Below are positions 38,601-52,300 of a DNA stretch of 64,000 bases, in pieces. The first letter of the stretch is position 1, and every line of letters begins with the position of its first letter. Location of the stretch: positions 434,001 to 498,000 of the forward strand of contig NW_027480596.1 of NCBI RefSeq assembly GCF_051401765.1. Direction: 5' to 3'. Source of the stretch: Calliopsis andreniformis (taxonomy: Eukaryota > Arthropoda > Insecta > Hymenoptera > Andrenidae). The notes beneath the pieces were generated by a model. The model saw nothing but the letters and a program-made list of their open reading frames with translations, ran no database searches and was not told the DNA's origin. The position numbers and the translations under genes are program-made.

Positions 38601-40849
38601 TTCAATCCTCAATCCTCAATTCTCAATCCCCAATACTCAATCCTCAATCGTCAATCCTCAATCCCCAATCCTCAATCTTCAATCATCAACCTCAATCCTC
38701 AATCCCCAATCCTCAATCTTCAATCATCAATACTCAATCTTCAATCCTCAATGCTCTATCCTCAATCCTCAATCCTCAATCCTCAATATTCAAGACACAA
38801 CCCTCAGCCATCAATCCTCAATACTCAACCATCAATCCTCAATTCTCAATACTCAATACAATATTCTGAATACTCATGGTTCAATACTCAATCCACAATA
38901 TTCAATAATCAAGTCTCAATCCTCAATCTTCAATCCTCAATACTCAATTTCAAACCTCAATCCTCAATTCTCAATCCCCAATACTCAATCCTCAATCCTC
39001 AATCCTCAATCCTCAATCCTCAATCCTCAATACTCAATCTGCAATCCTCAATCCTCAATCCTCAATCCTCAATTCTCATTCTTCAATCCTCAATACCCAA
39101 CCCTCAATCTTCAATCCTCAATCCTCAATCCTCAATTCTCAATCCTCAATCCTCAATCCTCAGACCTCAAACATCAATATTCAACCCTCAGTCCTCGTCC
39201 TCTATCCACAACCTTCAATGCTCAATCCTCAATCTTCAATCATCAATATTCAATCTTCAATCCTCAATCCTCAATCCTCAATCCTCAATCCTCAATCCAC
39301 GACCCTCATTCCTCAATCCTCAATCTTCAATCCTCAATACTCAATCTTCAATCCCCAATCCTCAATTCTCAATCCACAAGCCTCAATGATCAATCCTCAA
39401 TACTCAATCTTCAATCCTCAAACCTCAATCCTCAATCCTCAATCCTCATTCTTCAATCCTCAATACCCAATCCTCAATCTTCAATCCTCAATCCTCAACT
39501 CTCAGTCCTCAATCCTCAATCCTCAGACCTCACACATCAATACTTAACCCTCAGTCCTCGTCCTCAATCCACAACCCTCAATCCTCAAACCTCAATCCTC
39601 AACCGTCAGTCCTCGTCCTCAATCCTCAAACCTCAATCCTCAATCCTCAATATTCAATCATCAATACTCAATCTTCAATCCTCAGTGCTCTATCCTCAAT
39701 CCTCAATCCTCAATCCTCAATATTCAAGACACAACACTCAGCCACCAATCCTCAATACTCAACCATCAATCCTCAATTCTCAATACTCAATAGAATATTC
39801 TGAATACTCATGGTTCAATACTCAATCCACAATATTCAATAATCAAATCTCAATCCTCAATCTTCAGTCCTTAATACTCAATTTCAATCCTCAATCCTCA
39901 ATTCTCAATCCCCAATACTCAATCCTCAATCGTCAATCCTCAATCCCCAATCCTCAATCTTCAATCCTCAACCTCAATCCTCAATCCTCAATCCTCAATC
40001 CTCAATATTCAACCCTCAATACTCAATCTTCAATCCTCAATCCTCAATCCTCAATCCTCAATCCTCAATCTTCAATCCTCAATCCTCAATCCTCAATCCT
40101 CAATCCTCAATACTCAATCTGCAATCCTCAATCCTCAATCCTCAATCCTCAATCCTCATTCTTCAATCCTCAATACCCAATCCTCAATCTTCAATCCTCA
40201 ATCGTCAATCGTCAATTCTCAATCCTCAATCCTCAATCCTCAGACCTCAAACATCAATATTCAACCCTCAGTCCTCGTCCTCTATCCACAACCATCAATC
40301 CTCAATCCTCAATCTTCAATCATCAATATTCAATCTTCAATCCTCAATTCCCAATCCTCAACCCTCAATACTCAATCCTCAATCTTCAATCCTCAATCCT
40401 CAATCTTCAATCCTCAATACTCAATCTTCAATCCCCAATCCTCGATTCTCAATCCTCAATCCTCAATGTTCAATCCTCAATACTCAATCCTCAATCCGCA
40501 ATCCTCAATCCACAGTCCTCAATCCCCATTCTTCAATCCTCAATACCCAATCCTCAATCTTCAATCCTCGATCCTCAACTCTCAATCCTCAATCCTGAAT
40601 CCTCAGACGTCACACATCAATACTCAACCCTCAGTCCTCGTCCTCAATCCACAACCCTCAATCCTCAATCCTCAATCATCAATCATCATTATTCAATCCT
40701 CAGTCCTCAATCCTCAATCCTCAATCCTCAATCCTCAATCCTCAATATTCAATCCGCAATACCCAATCCTCATTCTTCAATCCTCAATCCTCAATCCTCA
40801 ATCCTCAATCCTCAATACTCAATCCACAATTCTCAATCCTCAAACTTCA

Positions 40850-41050
40850 ATCCTGAATCCACAATCCTGAATCCTCAATCTTCAGACCTCAGTCCTCAAC
40901 AATCATTCGTCAGTTATCAATCCTCAATAGAATGTCTTCAATTCACACCTTTCAATACTCAATACTCAGTCTGCAATCTTAAAATCTCTATCCACAAACT
41001 TCAATTCTCATCACTCAACCCTCAACATTCAGTCCCCCATCCTCAATCTT
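40850..41050. repeat. Hyperdivergent module, copy 1
   Basis: One of the least heptamer-like stretches in the B domain: AATAGAATGTCTTCAATTC, then CACACCTTTCAATACTC, CTTAAAATCTCTATCCAC and CATTCAGTCCCCCATCC. Taken in order, its landmarks (TAGAAT, CAATTC, TTTCAATACTC, AATCTT, AAATCTC, CAATTCTCA, CACTCAACCCTCAACA) match the decayed modules at 12,703, 13,388, 28,595 and 63,750. So it is a module of the same lineage, not an insertion. It is missing from the 25.8-kb locus and present again at 51,370-51,540. Confidence 0.78.
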
Positions 41051-41867
41051 CAATCCTCAATCCTCAATCCTCAATTCTCAATCCTCAATCCTCAGTCCTC
41101 AGACCTCAAACATCAATCCTCAATAATCGATTACCAATCCTAGATCCTCAATCCTCAATCCTCAATCCTCAATCCCCAATCATCAATCCTCAATAATTAA
41201 TCTCCAACCCTAGGTTCTCAATCCACAATCCACAATCCTCAATCCTCAATCCTCATTCTTCAATCCTCAATACCCAATCCTCAATCTTCAATCCACAATC
41301 ATCAGTCCTCAATTCTCAATCCTCAATCCTCAGTGCTCAGTCGTCAAACCTCAGTCCCCGACCCTCAGCCCTCATCCTCAATCCTCAGTCCTCAATCCTC
41401 AATCCTCAAACCTCAATCCTCTACCGTCAGTCCTCGTCCTCAATCCTCAAACCTCAATCCTCAATCCTCAATATTCAATCATCAATACTTTATCTTCAAT
41501 CCTCAATGCTCTATCCTCAATCCTCAATTCTCAATCCTCAATATTCAAGACACAAACCGCAGCCATCAATCCTCAATACTCAACCATCAATCCTCAATTC
41601 TCAATACTCAATAGAATGTTCTGAATACTCATGGTTCAATACTCAATCCACAATTTTGAATAATCAAATCTCAATCCTCAATCTTCAATCCTCAATACTA
41701 AATTTCAATCCTCAATCCTCAATTCTCAATCCCCAATACTCAATCCTCAATCGTCAATTCTCAATCCCCAATCCTCAATCATCAATAATCAACCTCAATC
41801 CTCAATCCTCAATCCTCAATCCTCAATATTCAACCCTCAATACTCAATCTTCAATCCTCAATCCTCA

Positions 41868-44800
41868 ATACTCAATCTTCAATCCCCAATCCTCAATTCT
41901 CAATCCTCAAGCCTCAATGTTCAATCCTCAATACTCAATCTTCAATCCTCAATCCTCAATCCTCAATCCTCAATCCTCATTCTTCAATCCTCAATACCCA
42001 ATCCTCAATCTTCAATCCTCAATCCTCAATGTTCAATCCTCAATACTCAATCTCCAATCCTAGATCCTCAATCCTCGATCCTCAGTCCTCAGGCATCAAT
42101 ACTCAATCTTCAATACTCAATCCTCAATCCTCAATCCTCAATCCTCAATCCTCAACCCTCAATCCTCATTCCTCAAACCTCAGTCCTCAACCCTCAGTCC
42201 TCATCCTCAATTCTCAATTCTCAATCCTCAATCCTCAATCCTCAATCTTCAATCCTCAATAATCAATCTCCAATCCTCAATCCTCAATCCTCGATCCTCA
42301 GTCCTCAGGCATCAATACTCAATCTTCAATACTCAATCCTCAATCCTCAATCCTCAATCCTCAATCCTCAACCCTCAATCCTCATTCCTCAAACCTCAGT
42401 CCTCAACCCTCAGTCCTCATCCTCAATTCTCAATTCTCAATCCTCAATCCTCAATCCTCAATCTTCAATCCTCAATAATCAATCTCCAATCCTAGATCCT
42501 CAATCCCCAATCTTCAATCCTTAATACTCAATCTTCAATCCTCAATCCCCAGTCATCAATCTTCAATCCTCAATGCTCAATCTTCAATCCCCAATCCTCA
42601 ATTCTCAATCCTCAAGCCTCAATGTTCAATCCTCAATACTCAATCTTCAATCCTCAATCCTCAATCCTCAATCCTCAATCCTCATTCTTCAATCCTCAAT
42701 ACCCAATCCTCAATCTTCAATCCTCAATCCTCAATGTTCAATCCTCAATACTCAATCTCCAATCCTAGATCCTCAATCCCCAATCGTCAATCCTTAATAC
42801 TCAATCTTCAATCCTCAATCCCCAGTCATCAATCTTCAATCCTCAAAGCTCAATCCTCAATCCTCAATCCTCAGTCCTCAATCCACAATCCTCAATCCTC
42901 AAACCTCAATCTTCAACCGTCAGTCCTCGTCCTCAATCCTCAAACCTCAATCCTCAATCCTCAACATTCAATCATCAATACTCAATATTCAATCCTCAAT
43001 GCTCTATCCTCAATCCTCAATCCTCAATCCTCAATATTCAAGACACAACCCTCAGCCATGAATCCTCAATACTCAACCATCAATCCTCAAGTCTCAATAC
43101 TCGATACAATATTCTGAATACTCATGGTTCAATACTCAAACCACAATATTCAATAACCAAGTCTCAATCCTCAATCATCAATCCTCAATACTCAATTTCA
43201 ATTCTCAATCCTCAATTCTCAATCCCCAATACTCAATCCTCTATCGTCAATCCTCAATCCCCAATCCTCAATCTTCAATCCTCAACCTCAATCCTCAATC
43301 CCCAATCCTCAATCTTCAATCATCAATACTCAATCTTCAATCCTCAATGCTCTATCCTCAATCCTCAATCCTCAATCCTCAATATTCAAGACACAACCCT
43401 CAGCCATCAATCCTCAATACTCAACCATCAATCCTCAATTCTCAATACTCAATACAATATTCTGAATACTCATGGTTCAATACTCAATCCACAATATTCA
43501 ATAATCAAGTCTCAATCCTCAATCTTCAATCCTCAATACTCAATTTCAATCCTCAATCCTCAATTCTCAATCCCCAATACTCAATCCTCAATCCTCAATC
43601 CTCAATCCTCAATCCTCAATACTCAATCTGCAATCCTCAATCCTCAATCCTCAATCCTCAATTCTCATTCTTCAATCCTCAATACCCAATCCTCAATCTT
43701 CAATCCTCAATCCTCAATCCTCAATTCTCAATCCTCAATCCTCAATCCTCAGACCTCAAACATCAATATTCAACCCTCAGTCCCCGTCCTCTATCCACAA
43801 CCTTCAATGCTCAATCCTCAATCTTCAATCATCAATATTCAATCTTCAATCCTCAATCCTCAATCCTCAATCCTCAATCCTCAATCCACGACCCTCATTC
43901 CTCAATCCTCAATCTTCAATCCTCAATACTCAATCTTCAATCCCCAATCCTCAATTCTCAATCCTCAAGCCTCAATGATCAATCCTCAATACTCAATCTT
44001 CAATCCTCAAACCTCAATCCTCAATCCTCAATCCTCATTCTTCAATCCTCAATACCCAATCCTCAATCTTCAATCCTCAATCCTCAACTCTCAGTCCTCA
44101 ATCCTCAATCCTCAGACCTCACACATCAATACTTAACCCTCAGTCCTCGTCCTCAATCCACAACCCTCAATCCTCAAACCTCAATCCTCAACCGTCAGTC
44201 CTCGTCCTCAATCCTCAAACCTCAATCCTCAATCCTCAATATTCAATCATCAATACTCAATCTTCAATCCTCAGTGCTCTATCCTCAATCCTCAATCCTC
44301 AATCCTCAATATTCAAGACACAACACTCAGCCACCAATCCTCAATACTCAACCATCAATCCTCAATTCTCAATACTCAATAGAATATTCTGAATACTCAT
44401 GGTTCAATACTCAATCCACAATATTCAATAATCAAATCTCAATCCTCAATCTTCAGTCCTTAATACTCAATTTCAATCCTCAATCCTCAATTCTCAATCC
44501 CCAATACTCAATCCTCAATCGTCAATCCTCAATCCCCAATCCTCAATCTTCAATCCTCAACCTCAATCCTCAATCCTCAATCCTCAATCCTCAATATTCA
44601 ACCCTCAATACTCAATCTTCAATCCTCAATCCTCAATCCTCAATCCTCAATCCTCAATCTTCAATCCTCAATCCTCAATCCTCAATCCTCAATCCTCAAT
44701 ACTCAATCTGCAATCCTCAATCCTCAATCCTCAATCCTCAATCCCCAATCCTCAATATTCAGCACACAACCCTCAGCCAACAATCCTCAATACTCAACCA

Positions 44801-47800
44801 TCAATCCTCAATTCTCAATACTCAATAGAATATCCTGAATTCGCATGGTTCGATACTCAATCCACAATATTCAATAATCAAATCTCAATCCTCAATCTTC
44901 AACCCTCAATACTCAATTTCAATCCTCAATCCTCAATCTTCAATCCTCAATCCTCAATTGTCAATCCTCAATCCTCAATCCTCAACCTTCAATCCTCAAT
45001 ACTCAACCTTCAATCCTCAATCCTCAATCCTCAATCCTCAATCCTCAATCCTCAATCCTCAATCCTCAATCTTCAATCCTCAATCCTCAATACTCAATCT
45101 GCAATCCTCAATCCTCAATCCTCAATCCTCAATGCTCATTCTTCAATCCTCAATACCCAATCCTCAATCTTCAAACCTCAATCCTCAATCCTCAATTCTC
45201 AATCCTCAATCCTCAATCCTCAGACCTCAAACGTCAATATTCAACCCTCAGTTCTCGTCCTCAATCCACAACACTCAATCCTCAATCCTCAATCTTCAAT
45301 CATCAATATTCAATCCTCAATCTTCAATCCTCAATACTCAATCTTCAATCCCCAATCCTCAATTCTCAATCCTCAAGCCTCAATGTTCAATCCTCAATTC
45401 TCAATCTCCAATACTAGATCCTCAATCCCCAATCTTCAATCCTTAATACTCAATCTTCAATCCTCAATCCCCAGTCATCAATCTTCAATCCTCAATGCTC
45501 AATCCTCAATCCTCAATCCTCAGTCCTCAATTCACAATCCTCAATCCTCAAACCTCATTCTTCAACCGTCAGTCCTCGTCCTCAATCCTCAAACCTCAAT
45601 CCTCAATCCTCAATATTCAATCATCAATACTCAATATTCAATCCTCAATGCTCTATCCTCAATCCTCAATCCTCAATCCTCAATATTCAAGACACAACCC
45701 TCAGCCATCAATCCTCAATACTCAACCATCAATCCTCAATTCTCAATCCTCATTACAATATTCTGAATACTCATGGTTCAATACTCAAACCACAATATTC
45801 AATAATCAAGTCTCAATCCTCAATCATCAATCCTCAATACTCAATTTCAATCCTCAATCCTCAATTCTCAATCCCCAATCCTCGATCCTCAATCATCAAT
45901 CCTCAATCCTCAATCCTCAGGCATCAATACTCAATCTTCAATGCACAATCCTCAATCCTCAATCTTCAATCTTCATTCCCCAACCCTCAATCCTCATCCC
46001 TCAAACCTCAATCCTCAACCCTCAGTCCTCATACTCAATTCTCAATTCTCAATCCTCAATCCTGAATCCTCAATCTTCAATCCTCAATAATCAATCTCCA
46101 ACCCTCAATCCTCAATCCTCGATCCTCAGTCCTCAGGCATCAATACTCAATCTTCAATACTCAATCCACAATCCTCAATCCTCAATCCTCAATCCTCAAC
46201 CCTCAATCCTCATTCCTCAAACCTCAGTCCTCAACCCTCAGTCCTCATCCTCAATTCTCAATTCTCAATCCTCAATCCTCAATCCTCAATCTTCAATCCT
46301 CAATAATCAATCTCCAATCCTAGATCCTCAATCCCCAATCTTCAATCCTTAATACTCAATCTTCAATCCTCAATCCCCAGTCATCAATCTTCAATCCTCA
46401 ATGCTCAATCCTCAATCCTCAATCCTCAGTCCTCAATCCACAATCCTCAATCCTCAAACCTCAATCTTCAACCGCCAGTCCTCGTCCTCAATCCTCAAAC
46501 CTCAATCCTCAATCCTCAATATTCAATCATCAATACTCAATATTCAATCCTCAATGCTCTATCCTCAATCCTCAATCCTCAATCCTCAATATTCAAGACA
46601 CAACCCTCAGCCATCAATCCTCAATCCTCATTCCTCAATCCTCAATCTTCAATCCTCAATACTCAATCTTCAATCCCCAATCCTCAATTCTAAATCCTCA
46701 AGCCTCAATGTTCAATCCTCAATACTCAATCTTCAATCCTCAATCCTCAATCCTCAATCCTCAATCCTCATTCTTCAATCCTCAATACCCAATCCTCAAT
46801 CTTCAATCCTCAATCCTCAATGTTCAATCCTCAATACTCAATCTCCAATCCTAGATCCTCAATCACCAATCTTCAATCCTTAATACTCAATCTTCAATCC
46901 TCAATCCCCAGTCATCAATCTTCAATCCTCAAAGCTCAATCCTCAATCCTCAATCCTCAGTCCTCAATCCACAATCCTCAATCCTCAAACCTCAATCTTC
47001 AACCGTCAGTCCTCGTCCTCAATCCTCAAACCTCAATCCTCAATCCTCAACATTCAATCATCAATACTCAATATTCAATCCTCAATGCTCTATCCTCAAT
47101 CCTCAATCCTCAATCCTCAATATTCAAGACACAACCCTCAGCCATCAATCCTCAATACTCAACCATCAATCCTCAAGTCTCAATACTCGATACAATATTC
47201 TGAATACTCATGGTTCAATACTCAAACCACAATATTCAATAACCAAGTCTCAATCCTCAATCATCAATCCTCAATACTCAATTTCAATCCTCAATCCTCA
47301 ATTCTCAATCCCCAATACTCAATCCTCAATCGTCAATCCTCAATCCCCAATCCTCAATCTTCAATCCTCAACCTCAATCCTCAATCCTCAATCCCCAATC
47401 CTCAATCTTCAATCATCAATACTCAATCTTCAATCCTCAATGCTCTATCCTCAATCCTCAATCCTCAATCCTCAATATTCAAGACACAACCCTCAGCCAT
47501 CAATCCTCAATACTCAACCATCAATCCTCAATTCTCAATACTCAATACAATATTCTGAATACTCATGGTTCAATACTCAATCCACAATATTCAATAATCA
47601 AGTCTCAATCCTCAATCTTCAATCCTCAATACTCAATTTCAATCCTCAATCCTCAATTCTCAATCCCCAATACTCAATCCTCAATCCTCAATCCTCAATC
47701 CTCAATCCTCAATACTCAATCTGCAATCCTCAATCCTCAATCCTCAATCCTCAATTCTCATTCTTCAATCCTCAATACCCAATCCTCAATCTTCAATCCT

Positions 47801-50800
47801 CAATCCTCAATCCTGAATTCTCAATCCTCAATCCTCAATCCTCAGACCTCAAACATCAATATTCAACCCTCAGTCCTCGTCCTCTATCCACAACCTTCAA
47901 TGCTCAATCCTCAATCTTCAATCATCAATATTCAATCTTCAATCCTCAATCCTCAATCCTCAATCCTCAATCCTCAATCCTCAATCCTCATTCCTCAATC
48001 CTCAATCTTCAATCCTCAATACTCAATCTTCAATCCCCAATCCTCAATTCTCAATCCTCAAGCCTCAATGTTCAATCCTCAATACTCAATCTTCAATCCT
48101 CAATCCTCAATCCTCAATCCTCAATCCTCATTCTTCAATCCTCAATACCCAATCCTCAATCTTCAATCCTCAATCCTCAATGTTCAATCCTCAATACTCA
48201 ATCTCCAATCCTAGATCCTCAATCCTCGATCCTCAGTCCTCAGGCATCAATACTCAATCTTCAATACTCAATCCTCAATCCTCAATCCTCAATCCTCAAT
48301 CCTCAACCCTCAATCCTCATTCCTCAAACCTCAGTCCTCAACCCTCAGTCCTCATCCTCAATTCTCAATTCTCAATCCTCAATCCTCAATCCTCAATCTT
48401 CAATCCTCAATAATCAATCTCCAATCCTAGATCCTCAATCCCCAATCTTCAATCCTTAATACTCAATCTTCAATCCTCAATCCCCAGTCATCAATCTTCA
48501 ATCCTCAATGCTCAATCTTCAATCCCCAATCCTCAATTCTCAATCCTCAAGCCTCAACGTTCAATCCTCAATACTCAATCTTCAATCCTCAATCCTCAAT
48601 CCTCAATCCTCAATCCTCATTCTTCAATCCTCAATACCCAATCCTCAATATTCAATCCTGAATCCTCAATGTTCAATCCTCAATACTCAATCTCCAATCC
48701 TAGATCCTCAATCCCCAATCGTCAATCCTTAATACTCAATCTTCAATCCTCAATCCCCAGTCATCAATCTTCAATCCTCAAAGCTCAATCCTCAATCCTC
48801 AATCCTCAGTCCTCAATCCACAATCCTCAATCCTCAAACCTCAATCTTCAACCGTCAGTCCTCGTCCTCAATCCTCAAACCTCAATCCTCAATCCTCAAC
48901 ATTCAATCATCAATACTCAATATTCAATCCTCAATGCTCTATCCTCAATCCTCAATCCTCAATCCTCAATATTCAAGACACAACCCTCAGCCATCAATCC
49001 TCAATACTCAACCATCAATCCTCAAGTCTCAATACTCGATACAATATTCTGAATACTCATGGTTCAATACTCAAACCACAATATTCAATAACCAAGTCTC
49101 AATCCTCAATCATCAATCCTCAATACTCAATTTCAATCCTCAATCCTCAATTCTCAATCCCCAATACTCAATCCTCAATCGTCAATCCTCAATCCCCAAT
49201 CCTCAATCTTCAATCCTCAACCTCAATCCTCAATCCCCAATCCTCAATCTTCAATCATCAATACTCAATCTTCAATCCTCAATGCTCTATCCTCAATCCT
49301 CAATCCTCAATCCTCAATATTCAAGACACAACCCTCAGCCATCAATCCTCAATACTCAACCATCAATCCTCAATTCTCAATACTCAATACAATATTCTGA
49401 ATACTCATGGTTCAATACTCAATCCACAATATTCAATAATCAAGTCTCAATCCTCAATCTTCAATCCTCAATACTCAATTTCAAACCTCAATCCTCAATT
49501 CTCAATCCCCAATACTCAATCCTCAATCCTCAATCCTCAATCCTCAATCCTCAATCCTCAATACTCAATCTGCAATCCTCAATCCTCAATCCTCAATCCT
49601 CAATTCTCATTCTTCAATCCTCAATACCCAACCCTCAATCTTCAATCCTCAATCCTCAATCCTCAATTCTCAATCCTCAATCCTCAATCCTCAGACCTCA
49701 AACATCAATATTCAACCCTCAGTCCTCGTCCTCTATCCACAACCTTCAATGCTCAATCCTCAATCTTCAATCATCAATATTCAATCTTCAATCCTCAATC
49801 CTCAATCCTCAATCCTCAATCCTCAATCCACGACCCTCATTCCTCAATCCTCAATCTTCAATCCTCAATACTCAATCTTCAATCCCCAATCCTCAATTCT
49901 CAATCCACAAGCCTCAATGATCAATCCTCAATACTCAATCTTCAATCCTCAAACCTCAATCCTCAATCCTCAATCCTCATTCTTCAATCCTCAATACCCA
50001 ATCCTCAATCTTCAATCCTCAATCCTCAACTCTCAGTCCTCAATCCTCAATCCTCAGACCTCACACATCAATACTTAACCCTCAGTCCTCGTCCTCAATC
50101 CACAACCCTCAATCCTCAAACCTCAATCCTCAACCGTCAGTCCTCGTCCTCAATCCTCAAACCTCAATCCTCAATCCTCAATATTCAATCATCAATACTC
50201 AATCTTCAATCCTCAGTGCTCTATCCTCAATCCTCAATCCTCAATCCTCAATATTCAAGACACAACACTCAGCCACCAATCCTCAATACTCAACCATCAA
50301 TCCTCAATTCTCAATACTCAATAGAATATTCTGAATACTCATGGTTCAATACTCAATCCACAATATTCAATAATCAAATCTCAATCCTCAATCTTCAGTC
50401 CTTAATACTCAATTTCAATCCTCAATCCTCAATTCTCAATCCCCAATACTCAATCCTCAATCGTCAATCCTCAATCCCCAATCCTCAATCTTCAATCCTC
50501 AACCTCAATCCTCAATCCTCAATCCTCAATCCTCAATATTCAACCCTCAATACTCAATCTTCAATCCTCAATCCTCAATCCTCAATCCTCAATCCTCAAT
50601 CTTCAATCCTCAATCCTCAATCCTCAATCCTCAATCCTCAATACTCAATCTGCAATCCTCAATCCTCAATCCTCAATCCTCAATCCTCATTCTTCAATCC
50701 TCAATACCCAATCCTCAATCTTCAATCCTCAATCGTCAATCGTCAATTCTCAATCCTCAATCCTCAATCCTCAGACCTCAAACATCAATATTCAACCCTC

Positions 50801-52300
50801 AGTCCTCGTCCTCTATCCACAACCATCAATCCTCAATCCTCAATCTTCAATCATCAATATTCAATCTTCAATCCTCAATTCCCAATCCTCAACCCTCAAT
50901 ACTCAATCCTCAATCTTCAATCCTCAATCCTCAATCTTCAATCCTCAATACTCAATCTTCAATCCCCAATCCTCGATTCTCAATCCTCAATCCTCAATGT
51001 TCAATCCTCAATACTCAATCCTCAATCCGCAATCCTCAATCCACAGTCCTCAATCCCCATTCTTCAATCCTCAATACCCAATCCTCAATCTTCAATCCTC
51101 GATCCTCAACTCTCAATCCTCAATCCTGAATCCTCAGACGTCACACATCAATACTCAACCCTCAGTCCTCGTCCTCAATCCACAACCCTCAATCCTCAAT
51201 CCTCAATCATCAATCATCATTATTCAATCCTCAGTCCTCAATCCTCAATCCTCTATCCTCAATCCTCAATCCTCAATATTCAATCCGCAATACCCAATCC
51301 TCATTCTTCAATCCTCAATCCTCAATCCTCAATCCTCAATCCTCAATACTCAATCCACAATCCTGAATCCTCAATCTTCAGACCTCAGTCCTCAACAATC
51401 ATTCGTCAGTTATCAATCCTCAATAGAATGTCGTCAATTCACACCTTTCAATACTCAATACTCAGTCTGCAATCTTAAAATCTCTATCCACAAACTTCAA
51501 TTCTCATCACTCAACCCTCAACATTCAGTCCCCCATCCTCAATCTTCAATCCTCAATCCTCAATCCTCAATTCTCAATCCTCAATCCTCAGTCCTCAGAC
51601 CTCAAACATCAATCCTCAATAATCGATTACCAATCCTAGATCCTCAATCCTCAATCCTCAATCCTCAATCCCCAATCATCAATCCTCAATAATGAATCTC
51701 CAACCCTAGGTTCTCAATCCACAATCCACAATCCTCAATCCTCAATCCTCATTCTTCAATCCTCAATACCCAATCCTCAATCTTCAATCCACAATCATCA
51801 GTCCTCAATTCTCAATCCTCAATCCTCAGTGCTCAGTCGTCAAACCTCAGTCCCCGACCCTCAGCCCTCATCCTCAATCCTCAGTCCTCAATCCTCAATC
51901 CTCAAACCTCAATCCTCTACCGTCAGTCCTCGTCCTCAATCCTCAAACCTCAATCCTCAATCCTCAATATTCAATCATCAATACTTTATCTTCAATCCTC
52001 AATGCTCTATCCTCAATCCTCAATTCTCAATCCTCAATATTCAAGACACAAACCGCAGCCATCAATCCTCAATACTCAACCATCAATCCTCAATTCTCAA
52101 TACTCAATAGAATGTTCTGAATACTCATGGTTCAATACTCAATCCACAATTTTGAATAATCAAATCTCAATCCTCAATCTTCAATCCTCAATACTAAATT
52201 TCAATCCTCAATCCTCAATTCTCAATCCCCAATACTCAATCCTCAATCGTCAATTCTCAATCCCCAATCCTCAATCATCAATAATCAACCTCAATCCTCA
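41868..52300. repeat. 10.5-kb tandem unit, copy 2
   Basis: Counterpart of 31,378-41,867. A copy-specific C-to-G change at 43,060 (copy 1 has C at 32,570) makes a TGA in one forward frame. AATAATGAATCTCC near 51,692 replaces AATAATTAATCTCC near 41,196. It lacks 35 bp near 51,360 between direct repeats of AATCCACAAT, and retains 41 bp near 47,625 lost from copy 1. At about 52,290-52,330 it switches to sequence matching 25,850 onward, the start of the 26,444-bp shifted block. Confidence 0.9.
51370..51540. repeat. Hyperdivergent module, copy 2
   Basis: Counterpart of the module at 40,850-41,050. It differs by GTCGTCAATTC instead of GTCTTCAATTC near 51,432 and by the adjacent 35-bp deletion. Confidence 0.78.

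Larger units (their letters stand above)
31378..41867. repeat. 10.5-kb tandem unit, copy 1
   Basis: The longest clean tandem duplication in the window. Against copy 2 the shift is 10,490 bp from 31,378 to about 37,130 (ATG 31,539/42,029, 32,083/42,573, 34,468/44,958, 36,950/47,440). It is 10,531 bp from about 37,150 to 40,840 (37,369/47,900, 39,218/49,749, 40,466/50,997) and 10,496 bp from about 40,870 onward (41,333/51,829, 41,506/52,002). The +41 step is a deletion here (five heptamers and one hexamer near 37,130). The -35 step is a five-heptamer deletion in copy 2. The junction with copy 2 is at about 41,868. Confidence 0.92.

Noticed and set aside
31378..52300. Assembly artefact as the sole explanation of the 10.5-kb duplication
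   Set aside because: The copies carry private indels (41 bp and 35 bp) and private base changes (for example 43,060). An assembler copying one locus would not generate these, although read-level confirmation is still the decisive test.
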